Below are positions 35,576 through 47,504 of a stretch of 64,000 nt of DNA, one piece after another (the first letter of the stretch is position 1; each line of letters starts with the position of its first letter). A program made the translations under genes and the position numbers. Under the pieces are notes generated by a model. That model ran no database searches, was not told where the DNA came from, and was given only the letters and a program-made list of their open reading frames with translations. Origin of the DNA: Climacteris rufus (lineage: Eukaryota; Chordata; Aves; Passeriformes; Climacteridae); NCBI GenBank assembly GCA_013398175.1, contig VZRZ01008718.1:182557-246556 (forward strand), given 5' to 3'.

Positions 35576-37197
35576 GGCATTGCACACTAAGGATTAAAAA
35601 TGCTACAATACATTACCAATCGCAACACTAAATATTTCTTCTTTTGTGCTCTAAATATTATGTTTTAATAAAACAAATTATGCTTTAAACAAAGGCAATT
35701 TCTTTCTTAATTCTTGTTTTATATACTATAAATTTTTGCTAAGTTTCACTGAAGTCTTCACACAGTGCAGAATTCCTAGCAGTAGTCCTCAGGAGTAAAA
35801 TTTCTATAGAAAGGATAATACATACATGGGGCACAATCTACTGTCTCTGTAAGCTGATATCTGTTCTTAGTTGCAGTCTCTAGGTCAGACATTAGTTTAA
35901 TCGAGCCTAAGAAGCTAAAGAACATTTTTAAAGAACAAACAACACAGTGGCACTAGCTAATCAGGAGTGAAGTGCAGAATGTGCAAATTAAGAGAAGTCT
36001 GAGAAATTGGGACTAAATTTACTCTCAGATAAAGACTAAAGTAGAGATATAGTGGAAAACTGTTAAAGCTCTGTTGATTAGCTGTAAAATAAAAAATATA
36101 AAATTGCACTAACTCTCTTTTATATGGCAGTCTTAAAACTAAAAACCATTACTTTAGAAATACTGCTATATCTGCCCTGGTTTTTTTAGAAGAAAAAAAC
36201 AAAATAACGAAGAAGGTCAGATAGAGATTACAATATGTTAGTAAAGTCTCACCCTATCCTTAATATCTGTAGATTTTTCAATTATAATTGCTCTTAATTT
36301 TTTTTAAGCAGGTCATTTGACATTCACAATCTCATTGAGATTAAAGGGTTGTACTAGCTATAGTTTATTCAACTGACAGAGCTAAAGAGAAATAGGTAAA
36401 ACAGGATGCATATAATGTCATTTTTCCCTTATGACACCTAATATAGCTGTTGAAAGGCCTGTAGATGAAACAAGTTCTAGTATACAGTTGGGGGAGACTT
36501 TGAGCAGGATCTTGGCTTTCCTGTCTTTATCACATCATTCCACTGCCTACTCCAGTAAAACGGCAGGAAGAAAAGTATTACTCTGTAGATCACAGTTCCA
36601 ACGACAAGTTTTACAAACTGGTTATTTTTTATGTAGTATCATGAATTACTTGGATACAATTATGAAATTATTAAAGTTTTAAAAAGAATATCAAAACAGA
36701 ATAAAATTAAGGATGAAAGAGATATAAAATCCTTCTTTTGGAATTTCTTACTCCATTAGAGAAGGTAGATAGCATCTTCAGGAAGTCAGGAAAGTTTTCA
36801 AAAATTCTTTGAAATCTTTGGACAAAGCTGGAAAATTATATACCAAAAAGGCAGATATATTTCAGAGAAATAAATTTAGCCAGACCTTTGACAGACCTTT
36901 CCGTGTTTTGAAATAAAGAACATAAGAATTTATGAGAATTGAATTAAGCAAAACAGATTCATGATTCTATTTGCAATGTATTAGTATTAAAACATTCATA
37001 ATGACTTACTGTTATCTCATATCAAAAAACTTACATTTTGTCACCAAGACAAGAGAGAGTAAAAAAAATAATCTAGCAATGAAGAAGAAAGTGAGGTCTT
37101 TTTGAGGTCAAGTAATGGTCAAAGAACTAGATAAATCCTTATATATTTGTCTATTCTTCATCCAAACAGAAAAAAAAAGTTGTACTTAAGATGAGAA

Positions 37198-37268
37198 AAA
37201 GGGGATTTGGAACAAGATGTTCTGTAAGATCCCCTTCAACCCAAGCCCTTCTACAATTCTATGACTCT
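37198..37268 (+). mobile_element. Short CR1 LINE 3' tail
   Basis: 'aaggggatttggaacaagat', 'aagatccccttcaaccca' and 'attctatgact' match the last 70 or so bases of CR1, including one full ATTCTATG unit. It is severely 5'-truncated. Confidence 0.88.
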
Positions 37269-40200
37269 TGTAGCTCTTTTCAGGCACAGCTTGATGGAAA
37301 GTTCTACGTCCACTGTCATCTCAAAATGCAGCTTTTGGTACTGTTTCAAATTTGTTTTAGATGGAAATGCAAAAACATCTGTTTTGGTATGATGATATCA
37401 AATGTGTTAACCCAAAAAGTGTTGAAAGAAAAGACATTTTTAAAATAACACTGAAAAATTAAAAACTGTAAAAAAGATAATATATTTATGTATATGGTAA
37501 ATAATTTATAGGCACATTATAGTAACTGTTATAACACAAGAATAATTTTCCTATATTTTTCTCTAAAAATGTCAATGGCACTGATCATGTTACCACAAAT
37601 ATAATTTAGTCTCAGTCTCTTTATCTTCAGCTTTTCATTTTTACTACATGTATTTGCATATTCAGATTCTTACTTAATTGCAAACAACCAATCAAAATCA
37701 CTCCTACAAGATTTTGATAAAATAGCTCCTTACAATCCTTGAAAGAAATTCAAGGCATAAAATCATAGTAAAATTCTACACAATGTGCTTTTGTACCTTC
37801 TTAAATATGAGAATGAATTAATTAGTTTATCAGCTATTTTAAAGAATCTAAGAGAACTTTATTTGTTCATTGTTGGAATTGCTAGAATATGTTAAATTCA
37901 CTTGAAAGGGGGCAAGCAACAGGTCAAATCTCTTGGAGCTTTGATAAAGCAATTAATTCTATAAAAAAAAGAGGAAAACAGCAACCTTCATTTCATTAGA
38001 CACTACCCGAGAGGGTCAGTCACTGACAAATATGGAGAACAAATAACAAGAGAAGGATTTCCTTTAATAAAGATATTTTTCCAGGTTAAAAAAAAAAAAA
38101 AAAAGTTAATATAAGATGCAAAGCTACACAGCTCTTTTATTTTTCTTGAAATAAAGTGGATTAAAATGAAATTTCAGGACCTAAAGGCAAAATAACTTTA
38201 ATTTTATAAAATACCAGAGACCACTCAATACTTACAAAAAGGATAGAGCATAAGACTTGGAAAAATAGAGCATTTGGAAACCAATGAGCTCCTGTCTGCC
38301 CTTCCAAAGTACATTCATTTCCCTAGGTTCATAAACTAATAAAACATGATTATCTCCATTTTAAATTTCCCAGAAACTCTTTATTTCTCAGTTTTTAAGA
38401 AGTCCTTCCACACAAAGCAGATGACAGATTTTTTACCTTCCAAGAACAAGGGTGTGTGGGAGAGCATAAAACATCCAACTAATAAGTATTTGAACTAACA
38501 AATAAAATCTCTATTTAACTACTGAAACCTCTATTTAAATATGTGACCTGGGAAAGAGGATTGTATGTGTAGTATTCCTCAGAAACCAACAATCACCTTT
38601 CCTGATGCTGACATGAAGATGGCGCTGATGTGAAGCAGCCAAGCACCAGCAGTCAGGGCACTCTTCCTGGCTGTGGGAAGTGTGATTGCAGTCTTTCTGC
38701 TAACCAGCTTACTGAGGGTTCCCACAACTTGGGACCAGACTGTAACCACCAGTATACTTAAAATTGATACTGGTACCTACCAAAACTAGATGGACAGGGA
38801 GGTACCAGTGGGCCGTCTTGATTTTCTACTGCAACTTCTTTGCTGACTTAGACTAAAGCAATAGCACCACAGGAGGGTGTAGAGAAAAATGAGGGGATCT
38901 CATCAGACATAGGTTAGCTGTATACCTATATATCTTGCTTTTCCTTTCCTGGGGGTGACCGTCACTGTGTCTTGATGTGTTGATGGCACAGATTTATTCT
39001 ATTGATTGCCAGTTGAACCACTAATTTTGAGCTTTCCCCCAGGGAAATCTTCAAAGGAACATGAATTATTTACCTTAAAGAGAATGAAATTAAACTGAGT
39101 GAAATGATCACAGTGCTGCTGAAAGCAAAAACAATGACGTATGAAACCTATGGACATAATATTCTAATTTTCAGTGGGACTTGGAAGAGTGGAATACAAA
39201 ATAATTTCCTAATTATTAATCTTATTTTATTAATTAGGTTTATCTTAGGGTTCAGATGGACTATCTGGCTGCATGAGACATTCACCAGAGCTGGATCTAA
39301 AAGCGATCTCACCTTATCAAGTACAAACTCATAATTATTCCACAGGAAATAAGAATGGTGATTTAAGATTTACACAGTGAACAATGTGAGATTTACTGAG
39401 TCCCATTCATGCGATCATCTGCATGAACACAAATGTAACTGCAGAAGAGACAAAAAGGCGGAGTTAGAGCAGCAGCAACATGGACTACTCAGAAGACTTA
39501 CAGTTGCAGTCCTTAGTAATTTTTATTTTTAAGCATTTGATGCTCCACTTGGAGGGATTATGCAATGACACAACTGAAGTGATTCAAGAGAGACAAAAAG
39601 AAATTATCTCACTTTTCTATGTAAAAGCACAAAGACTGTCCAGCCCTACCCCAACACAAAAGAAAAAACAAAAGAAGGAGCTTCACAATGTCTACAGAAA
39701 ATGTAGACATCTAAATGAAGCAATGATTCTTGTGAAGAACAATGTGATTTATGTCAGAATAATTAATGCTGATGTCCAGTTCGTTCCAGTTTCACAAAAT
39801 GGAGATCCATTGCTTAACACAGAAATTATTTTTGTTCTTCAGTTGTAAATGTTGATTTATTTCATCACTCAGTGCTGTGTAAGGTGGAATGGAGGCTATA
39901 GACTTTCACTTAATTTGAAGTTGATTTCCTTTCCTTAGACATGTTTTAACACGCCCTTCCACTGAAGAAGTTTGAGCTGCACACCCTTGCATTGAAGTTG
40001 GTTGAACTGGGCTCTCTTATTCCTTGATAGCCCCTAGAAACCTCTGCACATAGACCTCAGCTGGCTTGTATGATCAGGAGAAAGCAGAACAACCAAAGCA
40101 ATCCACAAAGTCTTTTATTCTTCAATAATAATAAAATTTCCAAATTGTTTTTCATCTGCACATCCAAATAAAGCACAAGTTTGAAAGAAGTTCTTCAGTG

Positions 40201-43200
40201 AATGCTTCTTTTCTTAGTATGGGATTTTTATGGTGGTGGAGGCAAAGAGGAGGAAGAAAAAAATGAAAGAAGGCTTGTGAAATATGAGAAAACTCAGAAT
40301 ATTCACATAGCATATGTACTACTGGAGGATGAATTAGAGCCTTAAATAATTGCCTGTAAGGAAAGGTAATTCCTATAGTTATAGGAGAGAGATATAGGTG
40401 CCTTTACACATACATTTGTGAATGCATCTGTGTACTTTGATGAGAAGAGTGCAAAAGAACAGCTGCATAACTTCTGCTTTGACCAGAATTTCTGTTTAGC
40501 TGTCTTTTCTTGAGGAAAATTTGGTGGAAATAGTTACATTTGTACAAAAAACTTGAATTATAATGGAGGAACACTTCCAACAGAAAACCTTCATAAACTA
40601 CATTAACACTATATCTCACAGAAGCCCTACAGTTTATTATGTGCATAAAAGCTTTGATACTACAAGGCTGTTGAGATGATAAGGTTCATGTGCTGGGACA
40701 AGAATCTCTGCAGGGGTGATGCACAAGATTAATTTTAAATGCAAATTTCTGTATACATAAATCTAAAATTCACTTTTTTATTTCACAGATAGAATTAAGT
40801 GGCTAATTCTCATAATATAGGAAAATAATGTCAGAAATTAAACAGTGTTTCCTTCCACATCAAGCAATCATTGAAAGCTTCACAGGAAGATTTTATTAAA
40901 ATTCTATCTCAGGATGTACATTAGCTATGAATTTATTTTTAACTTCACATTAGTCCAATCCACAATCCAAGCTATTCTGCGGAAGGTGATTTTATAAGAA
41001 ATGAAGTTCCATGGAAAATTTTCACAAAGACTAATTTCTCAAAAAGGAAATAACATCAGAGTCAAGGAAGATATTCTAATAATGCTAATTTCACAATTTA
41101 AATATAGCAAAATAATGGATTAAAACATACGAAGAGGTTGGTTTCCACTGGAGTTTTATAAAATAAATAAAAAAAAAAAGCCAAAATTCTTTTGTGTTAT
41201 CTTGGTGTTCAGATAGTCTATTCTTCTGCATGGCCATCACTTGTCTTTCACTCAGACAAGCCTTTTTTAGGAGGAAGATGGTGGCAGATTTCCTGCTGAA
41301 GAATCTAATTCCCAACACTATTGTTTGATGTGCCAACTAGGTTTTACATTACATAGTGACATAAAACAAACTGTCAAAGCAATGTTTTCTCTAAAGAAAG
41401 ATTTTTCACCCACTAGTAGCCCTACACTCTTGGAGAAAATTGATTGGACAATACTCTGGTAAAGAAAGAAAGTAAATCACTTTCAACTTCATTCACCAAG
41501 GACAAAACCAGACAATTTAGTTGCATCACCTCAATGTAGCCAAAGACAAATCCTTTGCACTTGTGTCACTCACAATTTCCTGTAAATAAAAGCAACGAAA
41601 GAATTAAGTACCTTCATTGGAAGCAGGAGAGGCCAACTCATATGAAGAGAACTGTGAGCTCTGTTCCATAGCAGTAGCTTTTTTAATTTCAAGTACTACA
41701 CAATGTTTCCTCATGTGCAAAGTTATTTCCCTTTGAGAATGCCTTGGCTTTCATCTGTTTGCACAAGAATACTCCCCACATGAATAGTGTCCCTTGAATC
41801 TAATAATTTTCCCTGCCCTTCCCTGAAGTGTTAATCTTTCTGGTGTGTTCTTTCATTGTTAGGTGATCGCGCTTATATTATGTGATGCATTGTACAATTG
41901 TGCAATATTAGAGTGGCTTTATTACAGCTACAAATAGCCACTGGAGCTCATTGATCATTTCTCTCAGTTCTTTCTAGTTCAAATTACACTACATAAAACT
42001 GAAATATGTTTATGAGCATTTCAATAGAAGATGGTTAAATTTCGTGTTATGAGTAAATAGAAGAAGACCCCTTTAAATGCTGAAATATATAAAATGTACG
42101 TTTTATAATCCCAAAAGAAGATGTCATGATGTGATAACATAATAGTTAAACCACTTGCTGGGTGCAAAAAACTAAACTTGAATCTAGGAAATTTTATTAT
42201 TGTTTCACATACAGTTTTATAAACCCTTCATGGGTTCAAACTTGAATTAGAATTTCAAACTTGTATTAATTTACTTTTAGCTGATAATACAAGCCATCTA
42301 CTATGCCCCAGTACATGGTCCTTTTTCATACAAAAGGAATAATCATAAAGATATACAGTAAACAATATGCCATGCAAACTGCATTTGCAAGAAGACTTCA
42401 TTTATTGCTCCTGCATCAATCATTTCAAAGAAGAATGGATCAGTTAAATTGTCCTCACTAGTTGACCTGCAACCATTCAAATACCATAGGAGAAGAGGCA
42501 TCCTTGAAAAGTAATGCATTATTTCATAATTTCATTTTCAAACTATTTTAATGAATCTATCAAAAAAAAATGGAAAAACATATACAAAATTTAAAAGCTC
42601 TTCAGGCTTTGTGAAGATGTTGCTTTTCCAACATCTTACAGAAAAAAATGCTTCTTGGTTCAGAGAGTTTACTGTAAGCATTTCTCAAAATGCCTGGAAG
42701 TTTTAAATTTTAAAAGACAAATCTATGATGACATCCAAGGAATGTATTACTTACAGGTTTAGAAGGCCAATCTTCCTCAAGACAGATGGTCACACTCCAG
42801 GCCTTTCTTCTGTATCCTCACTTTTCCACTGTATCATCATTCTATAAGAATGAAATATCATCATATTCGTTAGCAAAATCTGATGCAGATCTATTAATAA
42901 ATCTATAAAGACATGCCACCTTTATAAGAGACTAAACAGAAAAGCAAGGTACAATATGAGTACCTTTGTATGGAGAGAAAATGACTAAAATTTTATTTAA
43001 GCAGTTTTCTTCTGTAATTACTCTATCCATCTCATTCCTTTCCCACTAAAAAGAAAGCACAACTATTTCCCTCATACGAAGAAAAATTCCTTTGTGAACT
43101 GCTGTGGCATTAGATTGACAAAGGCCAAGTGGACTTAGTACAGTAACACTGTTAGATGAAAAAAGCCTTTATTTTATTAATTGTGTTACCATAAGTAAGA

Positions 43201-44382
43201 AGCCTGCTTATGAAACACTGACTAACAGCACTTGCAAAACTTTGCTGAGTAACCAACAGAAAACAGATTGAGTCTGACAATTTAATGGGAGAACTACTTG
43301 AGCTATACTTTACCTGGGAAAGATCTGCATTGATCATTATTCTCTTCACATCTGTTGATGTTCTCAGCAGTGAGACCTGGTGACCCAGCAAGCTGCCTCC
43401 TTCAGATGCCTGGAAAATTAGCTGTTGCATCAGAACTTGCCCTTTAAATTTAGAGAGCAGACTTCATCCTACCACTAAGCCCATTGATTTAAAATGATGG
43501 GTTTATGGTACTGGAGAATACAAAAAAGCCAAAAGAATTCTGTAATATTTGAAATTTAACACATGGGTTAGTCAGGATGTGAGATATTTAGAAGTCACTT
43601 TCAGTTTCTAACAGAAATTCCTGAGAGACTTGCTTAATTGCCAGTGGTTTGGAGTTCTTTTCCCCTCTTTTCAATCTTTGCTTGGGAATTCTGTCAGCAA
43701 AATGTATCCTCCAACCCAGCTCATCCCCAGCAGTTATTACTCCGCCAGGTTGACAAAGTGAGTACTTAGCATCATTTGTCACCCTTTAAACTCCCTTTCC
43801 CCTTTGGACTCAGCTTTCATTTCAACATAGAGAACTACAACTTCTTGCTAGAAAAGAAGAAGATGTAAAACATAATTAACTACTCCATCCAGCTCAAAAA
43901 AAGAGCAAAATGAATTTTTTCACTAATGACAGCAGGGAAGATTCTCTTCTGTTTTGTTAGGCTAAGCTAAACTGCTCTGCCTCAGCTCCCACTGACTCTC
44001 GTTGACTCTGGATTGGCCTTGGTGTAACAGAGAATATAATTTGACCTGTAGACGGTGACATGCCAGATATCAGGAATAATTGAAAATCTGCAACTGAAAC
44101 TCAGGTATTAGAAAATATGTATTGAATTTCTGAATGCCTGTTCCTTCTACCTAATCCCGGCAATAACCATGGTGACCATTGCAGAAAAATGTCCACAGAG
44201 ATCAAATGCAATAAAGCCCATGTGTCAGAATGAAATGACTGATTTAACTTTTCTCAAGTTGTTTTTTGTTGCTGTTTACTATAATTAAAGGAATTCTTTA
44301 TATATATATATTTATAATATAGAGTATTCTGTCTACAGATAGTACACAACTGAATTTGAAGTCATCCATGTAAACAAATGTT
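37269..44382. other. Long AT-rich non-coding stretch without recognised repeats
   Basis: About 7 kb carry no CR1 or LTR that I can recognise. An A17 run lies at 38088-38104. 38580-39010 is GC-richer and unassigned. A 122-codon plus-strand open frame at 39480-39848 begins with ATG but shows no known domain and has a lysine-rich, low-complexity middle, so I do not accept it as a gene. A 96-bp splice-bounded open segment lies on the minus strand at 43314-43409. Confidence 0.5.
38088..38104. repeat. Poly-A tract (17 bases)
   Basis: An uninterrupted A run. No retroposed body is recognised in front of it. Confidence 0.85.
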
Positions 44383-44699
44383 TGTGTGCCGAGTTTTTGG
44401 TAGTAAGGGGGTTACAGGGGTGGATTCTGTGAGAAGTTGTCAGAAGCTTCCCCTATGAGTGACAGAGTCAATGCCAGTGGGCTGGCCAAGACCAAGTCCA
44501 TCAATAACAACGGTGGTGCCTCTGGGATAACATATTTCAGAAGGGGAAAAAAACTTTGATTAACTGTAGCTGAAGGGGGGAATGGGAATATCTGAGAGAA
44601 ACAACTCTGTCAACACCAAGGTCAGTGAAGAAGGAGAGGAGGTGTTTCAGGTATCAGAGCAGAGATTTCCCTGTACCCTGTGGTGAAGACCATGGTGAG

Positions 44700-45025
44700 T
44701 CAGTTGTGTCCCTGCAGCCCTTGGAGGCCCATGTGGAGCAGAGATTCACCTGCAACCTATGCTGCAGAAACTACACTGGAGTAGGGGGAGGCCCAAAGGA
44801 GGCTGTGATTCCATGAGAAGCCCACACTAGAGAAGCTTGTGGCAGGACCTGTCACCCCAGGGAACAAGGATCCCATGCTGGAACAGGATTGCTGGCTGGA
44901 CTTGTGACCCTGCAGGGGATCCACACTGGAGCAGCCTGTTCCCAAAGAACTGCACCCCATGGAAGGGACCCACATTGGAGCAGTCTGTGGAGAACCAAAG
45001 CCTGTGAGGACTCATGCTGGAGCAC
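44700..45025. repeat. Degenerate internal repeats within the 1-kb LTR
   Basis: The motif family 'cacactggagcag', 'cccatgctggaacag', 'cacattggagcag', 'catgctggagcac' recurs at irregular spacing of roughly 40 to 65 bases, each preceded by a 'ccc(a/t)gg' or similar block. Confidence 0.65.
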
Positions 45026-45211
45026 GGGAATGGTGTGAGGAGTGGCAGAGACAATGCGTGATGAGGTGATCACAACCTCCACTCCCCATCACACTGCAGG
45101 AGGAGGTAGAGAATTGGGACTAAAATTAGGCTTGGGAAGAGAGAGGGGTGGAGGGAATGTGTTTTAAGATTTGGGTTTTTTTTCTCATTATCCTACTCTA
45201 ATTTAATTGGT

Positions 45212-45217
45212 AATAAA
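45212..45217 (+). terminator. AATAAA poly-A signal of the 1-kb LTR
   Basis: AATAAA in the 3' fifth of the LTR, followed by a T-rich segment. Confidence 0.5.
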
Positions 45218-45454
45218 CTCAATTAATTTCCCCAAATCTGTTTTGTCCATGACGGTAATCTGTGAGTGATCTCTCCCTGTATTTATCTCAACCCATGAGC
45301 CTTTCATTCCATTTTTCCTCCCCTATGCAGCTGAGGAGGAGAGTGACAGAGAGGCTTCAGTGGACACCTGGCACCCAAACAGGATCAACCCACTACACCA
45401 AATACAATATGATATATCTCAGTGTCAAATAGTCAGCCTGCATGATACTTGCCA

Positions 45455-45770
45455 TGTTGCAGTAACGACACGAAAGAAGAGACGAGGGACACCTGTTACC
45501 AGCAAGGAGGAAAGAGAAGGAAGGGGCGAGCAAGACCTGCCTGGTTTATTTCATATACATTTAGAAATCACTATTCATTGGAGGAAATAAGTTCTTCCTC
45601 CCTCAATCACAGTGGTCAAAGGAAATGTCCATCAAAGTTCTGTGTCCAGGAGAAAGCAATGTAAATGATAAGATACAGTTACAATAACATGGCTATGTTT
45701 ACATAGCAGAATGTGAGAAACTAGCTACAAAAGAATGACAACATCCTGAACTGCAAAAGTCAGGGCAACA
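45455..45770 (-). mobile_element. Solo LTR, minus strand, same family as 47185-47504
   Basis: Read on the minus strand it begins TGTTGCCCTGAC and ends in ...CAACA, matching the LTR at 47185-47504 over its whole length. Shared blocks include 'catggctatgtttaca', 'cagttaca' plus 'a' runs, 'tcacagtggtcaaaggaa' versus 'tcacactggtcaaaggaa', and 'caggagaaag'. It differs by many substitutions and small indels, so the two copies are not recent duplicates. 'gccat' precedes (45451-45455) and follows (45771-45775) it. A GCCATA target duplication with a two-base loss at the left edge would explain this, but that is inference. Confidence 0.8.
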
Positions 45771-47184
45771 GCCATATCATCATATAGCATGCATTACCAG
45801 CTAAGGGTTTTGGTACTATTTAATTTCCAACACAATTATTTACCAATGTCTTCTGTCCTGTTAATCCAAGAAATTCATATTCATTTCAGATTTCTCTATA
45901 AAAAGAGGCAGTGTCTGCCTGTCTAAAGATTTTAATCTTCTGTGCAAAAAAAAAGATATTTTGCTTCACTCTGATGAAAAGTTGTGCTATCTAGGGGATT
46001 ATGGAAGTACTGTAAGTGGCACCAATCATCAAATAAACTCCAAGGGAGAAGAGGAGGATTTGTCTTTCTTCTCCCTGTATGAAATACGAAATAAAAAAAG
46101 AGAATCTTTTGGTTCCTTCCCTCCCCCAACTTTGTCTTTCACAAACACTAATCCTCTCTTGGGTTTTCTCCAAAGGTTTTATGGACCACTGTATGAAACA
46201 TGCTGTCATACTGATCATTGCAAGATGCCACTTTAAAAATATAAATCCAGTGAGAGCATGATAACCTTCATTGTCAAATGGAAGGCAAAAAGGCAGCAAA
46301 TGCACTCGAGTGAGTTTTTAAAGCTAAGTATGAAGGTGACAGAAAGACTGAAGAGCTAGTCAGCCTTACTATGTCTAGAGGTTGGAAGTAGTAAAAGAAA
46401 TCTAACATGACTATTTTCAGAATTTATAATATTGCAGATGATGCTATTGTGTCTAAAGGAAATCTTAGTGAAGAACTTCCTTTATTTGATAAGCATTGTA
46501 CAAAGAAGAGTGCAAAACAGTATAAAATATTACTTGCCATTACTACCCTCAAAGAGCTGTGGCTTAGAGGTGAAAACATCTGGTTCTTTAGAATTATTTT
46601 TAATATGGAAAGTAACACAAAATTATGTCATAGGTGGGAAGAAGCCCAGAAGGCAAAGGAAACAAATGGATCATCCTCTCTCTTAGAGTATAATGTCCTG
46701 GAGGAAAAGTCACATAGTGCAAGGGAAAGAGAATCAGCCGATGATGTATGAACATCATAACAGTGTTTATGTGAACTGGAAAAATGCTAAAATAAAAGTA
46801 CTGAAAAATATACACCAGTCTTTGCAAAACTAATCAGTTTACTTAATTTTCATTGGAGTGTTCTTTGTTTCCCTTCTCCTCTTTCCTAATTTAGACCCTC
46901 TAGCCCAGTACTACATAATATTTAATGGTATCTGTGTTAATGGTAATTGTTTTCAAAGTAATTGTGATCTTTAAACTGATTTGATTTCTATTGCCTGCTT
47001 TATTAGTTTGGGTTAATTCTCCTTTGGGATGTTTCTCTCAAACTATATAATCCTTAGCTAAATGAAATAATGTGTTTTGAAGTTGAAAATCTAGCACTAA
47101 GAAAATGACAGACCTAATTTTTATTCAGTAATTGTAGGTCATTTTTGTCCCAGATTTAGTCACAATGGTGGAGGTATAAAGGAG
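45771..47184. other. Unique spacer between two inverted LTRs
   Basis: About 1.4 kb carry no retroviral signature. A 114-codon plus-strand open frame at 46407-46751 and overlapping frames on the other strand are unrecognised and not supported as genes. Confidence 0.5.
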
Positions 47185-47504
47185 TGTTGCCCTGAGTTTT
47201 GCAGTTCTTCGATGTTTTCATTCTTCTGTAACAGTTTATCACACATTCGCTGTAAACATAGCCATGTTTTGTAACTGTATTCTATTGTTTGCATTCCTTT
47301 CTCCTGGGCGGAGATATTTGATGGATAATTCCTTTGACCAGTGTGATTGGGGGGTGGCGATTTCTCCCTCCAATCCACTGTGGTTTCTAGAGGATATAAA
47401 ATAAAGTGTGAGGCCAGTCCTGCCCCAGTTTTGGCCCACAGTCTGCAGTCCAGACTCCTCTCTTCAATGTGTCTGCGTCTTTCTTTTGTGTCCTAAGTGC
47501 GACA
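47185..47504 (+). mobile_element. Solo LTR with perfect 6-bp target duplication (ERVK-type)
   Basis: The 320-bp unit starts TGTTGCCCTGAG and ends ...GCGACA. The six bases before it (47179-47184) and the six after it (47505-47510) are both AAGGAG, an exact target-site duplication that fixes both boundaries. Six-base duplications are typical of ERVK-type (betaretrovirus-like) and alpharetrovirus-like integration. TATAAA lies at 47395-47400 and AATAAA directly overlaps it at 47400-47405. No internal genes are present. Open frames on either strand across it are incidental. Confidence 0.92.
47395..47405 (+). promoter_or_regulatory. Overlapping TATA box and AATAAA signal in the LTR
   Basis: TATAAA and AATAAA share one base in the string TATAAAATAAA. 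Whether one or both act is unknown; the transcript end signal might lie elsewhere. Confidence 0.45.

Larger units (their letters stand above)
34398..37197. other. AT-rich non-coding DNA
   Basis: No gene or mobile element is recognised. It contains a perfect hairpin at 35459-35494 and a (CA)n run at 35557-35575. Confidence 0.5.
44383..45397 (+). mobile_element. Long solo LTR (about 1 kb), avian ERV
   Basis: It starts TGTGTGCCGAGTTTTTGG and ends 'caggatcaacccactaca', a start and end that I recognise as one common bird LTR. Intermediate blocks include 'cctctgggataacatattt', 'caacaccaaggtcagtga', 'ctcattatcctactctaat', and 'gacggtaatctgtgagtga'. An AATAAA signal lies at 45212-45217. The centre (about 44700-45025) is a series of degenerate repeats around a 'cacactggagcag' core. 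No coding sequence follows, so it is a solo LTR. No clean target duplication is seen; 'caaat' occurs at 44375-44379 and 45399-45403 but not flush with the ends. Open frames inside it are incidental. Confidence 0.85.

Noticed and set aside
39480..39848. 122-codon plus-strand open frame
   Set aside because: It starts with ATG and is one of the longer frames, but it has a lysine-rich low-complexity centre and no recognisable domain.
44757..45082. Overlapping minus-strand open frames in the 1-kb LTR
   Set aside because: They read the degenerate LTR repeats in reverse in three frames, which is expected for GC-richer repeat DNA and not for a gene.
44371..45403. 'caaat' on both sides of the 1-kb LTR as target duplication
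   Set aside because: The copies are not flush with the TG and CA ends, and a 5-base AT-rich match is easily random.
46407..46751. 114-codon plus-strand open frame between the inverted LTRs
   Set aside because: No similarity to retroviral or cellular proteins that I recognise, and overlapping frames are open on the other strand.
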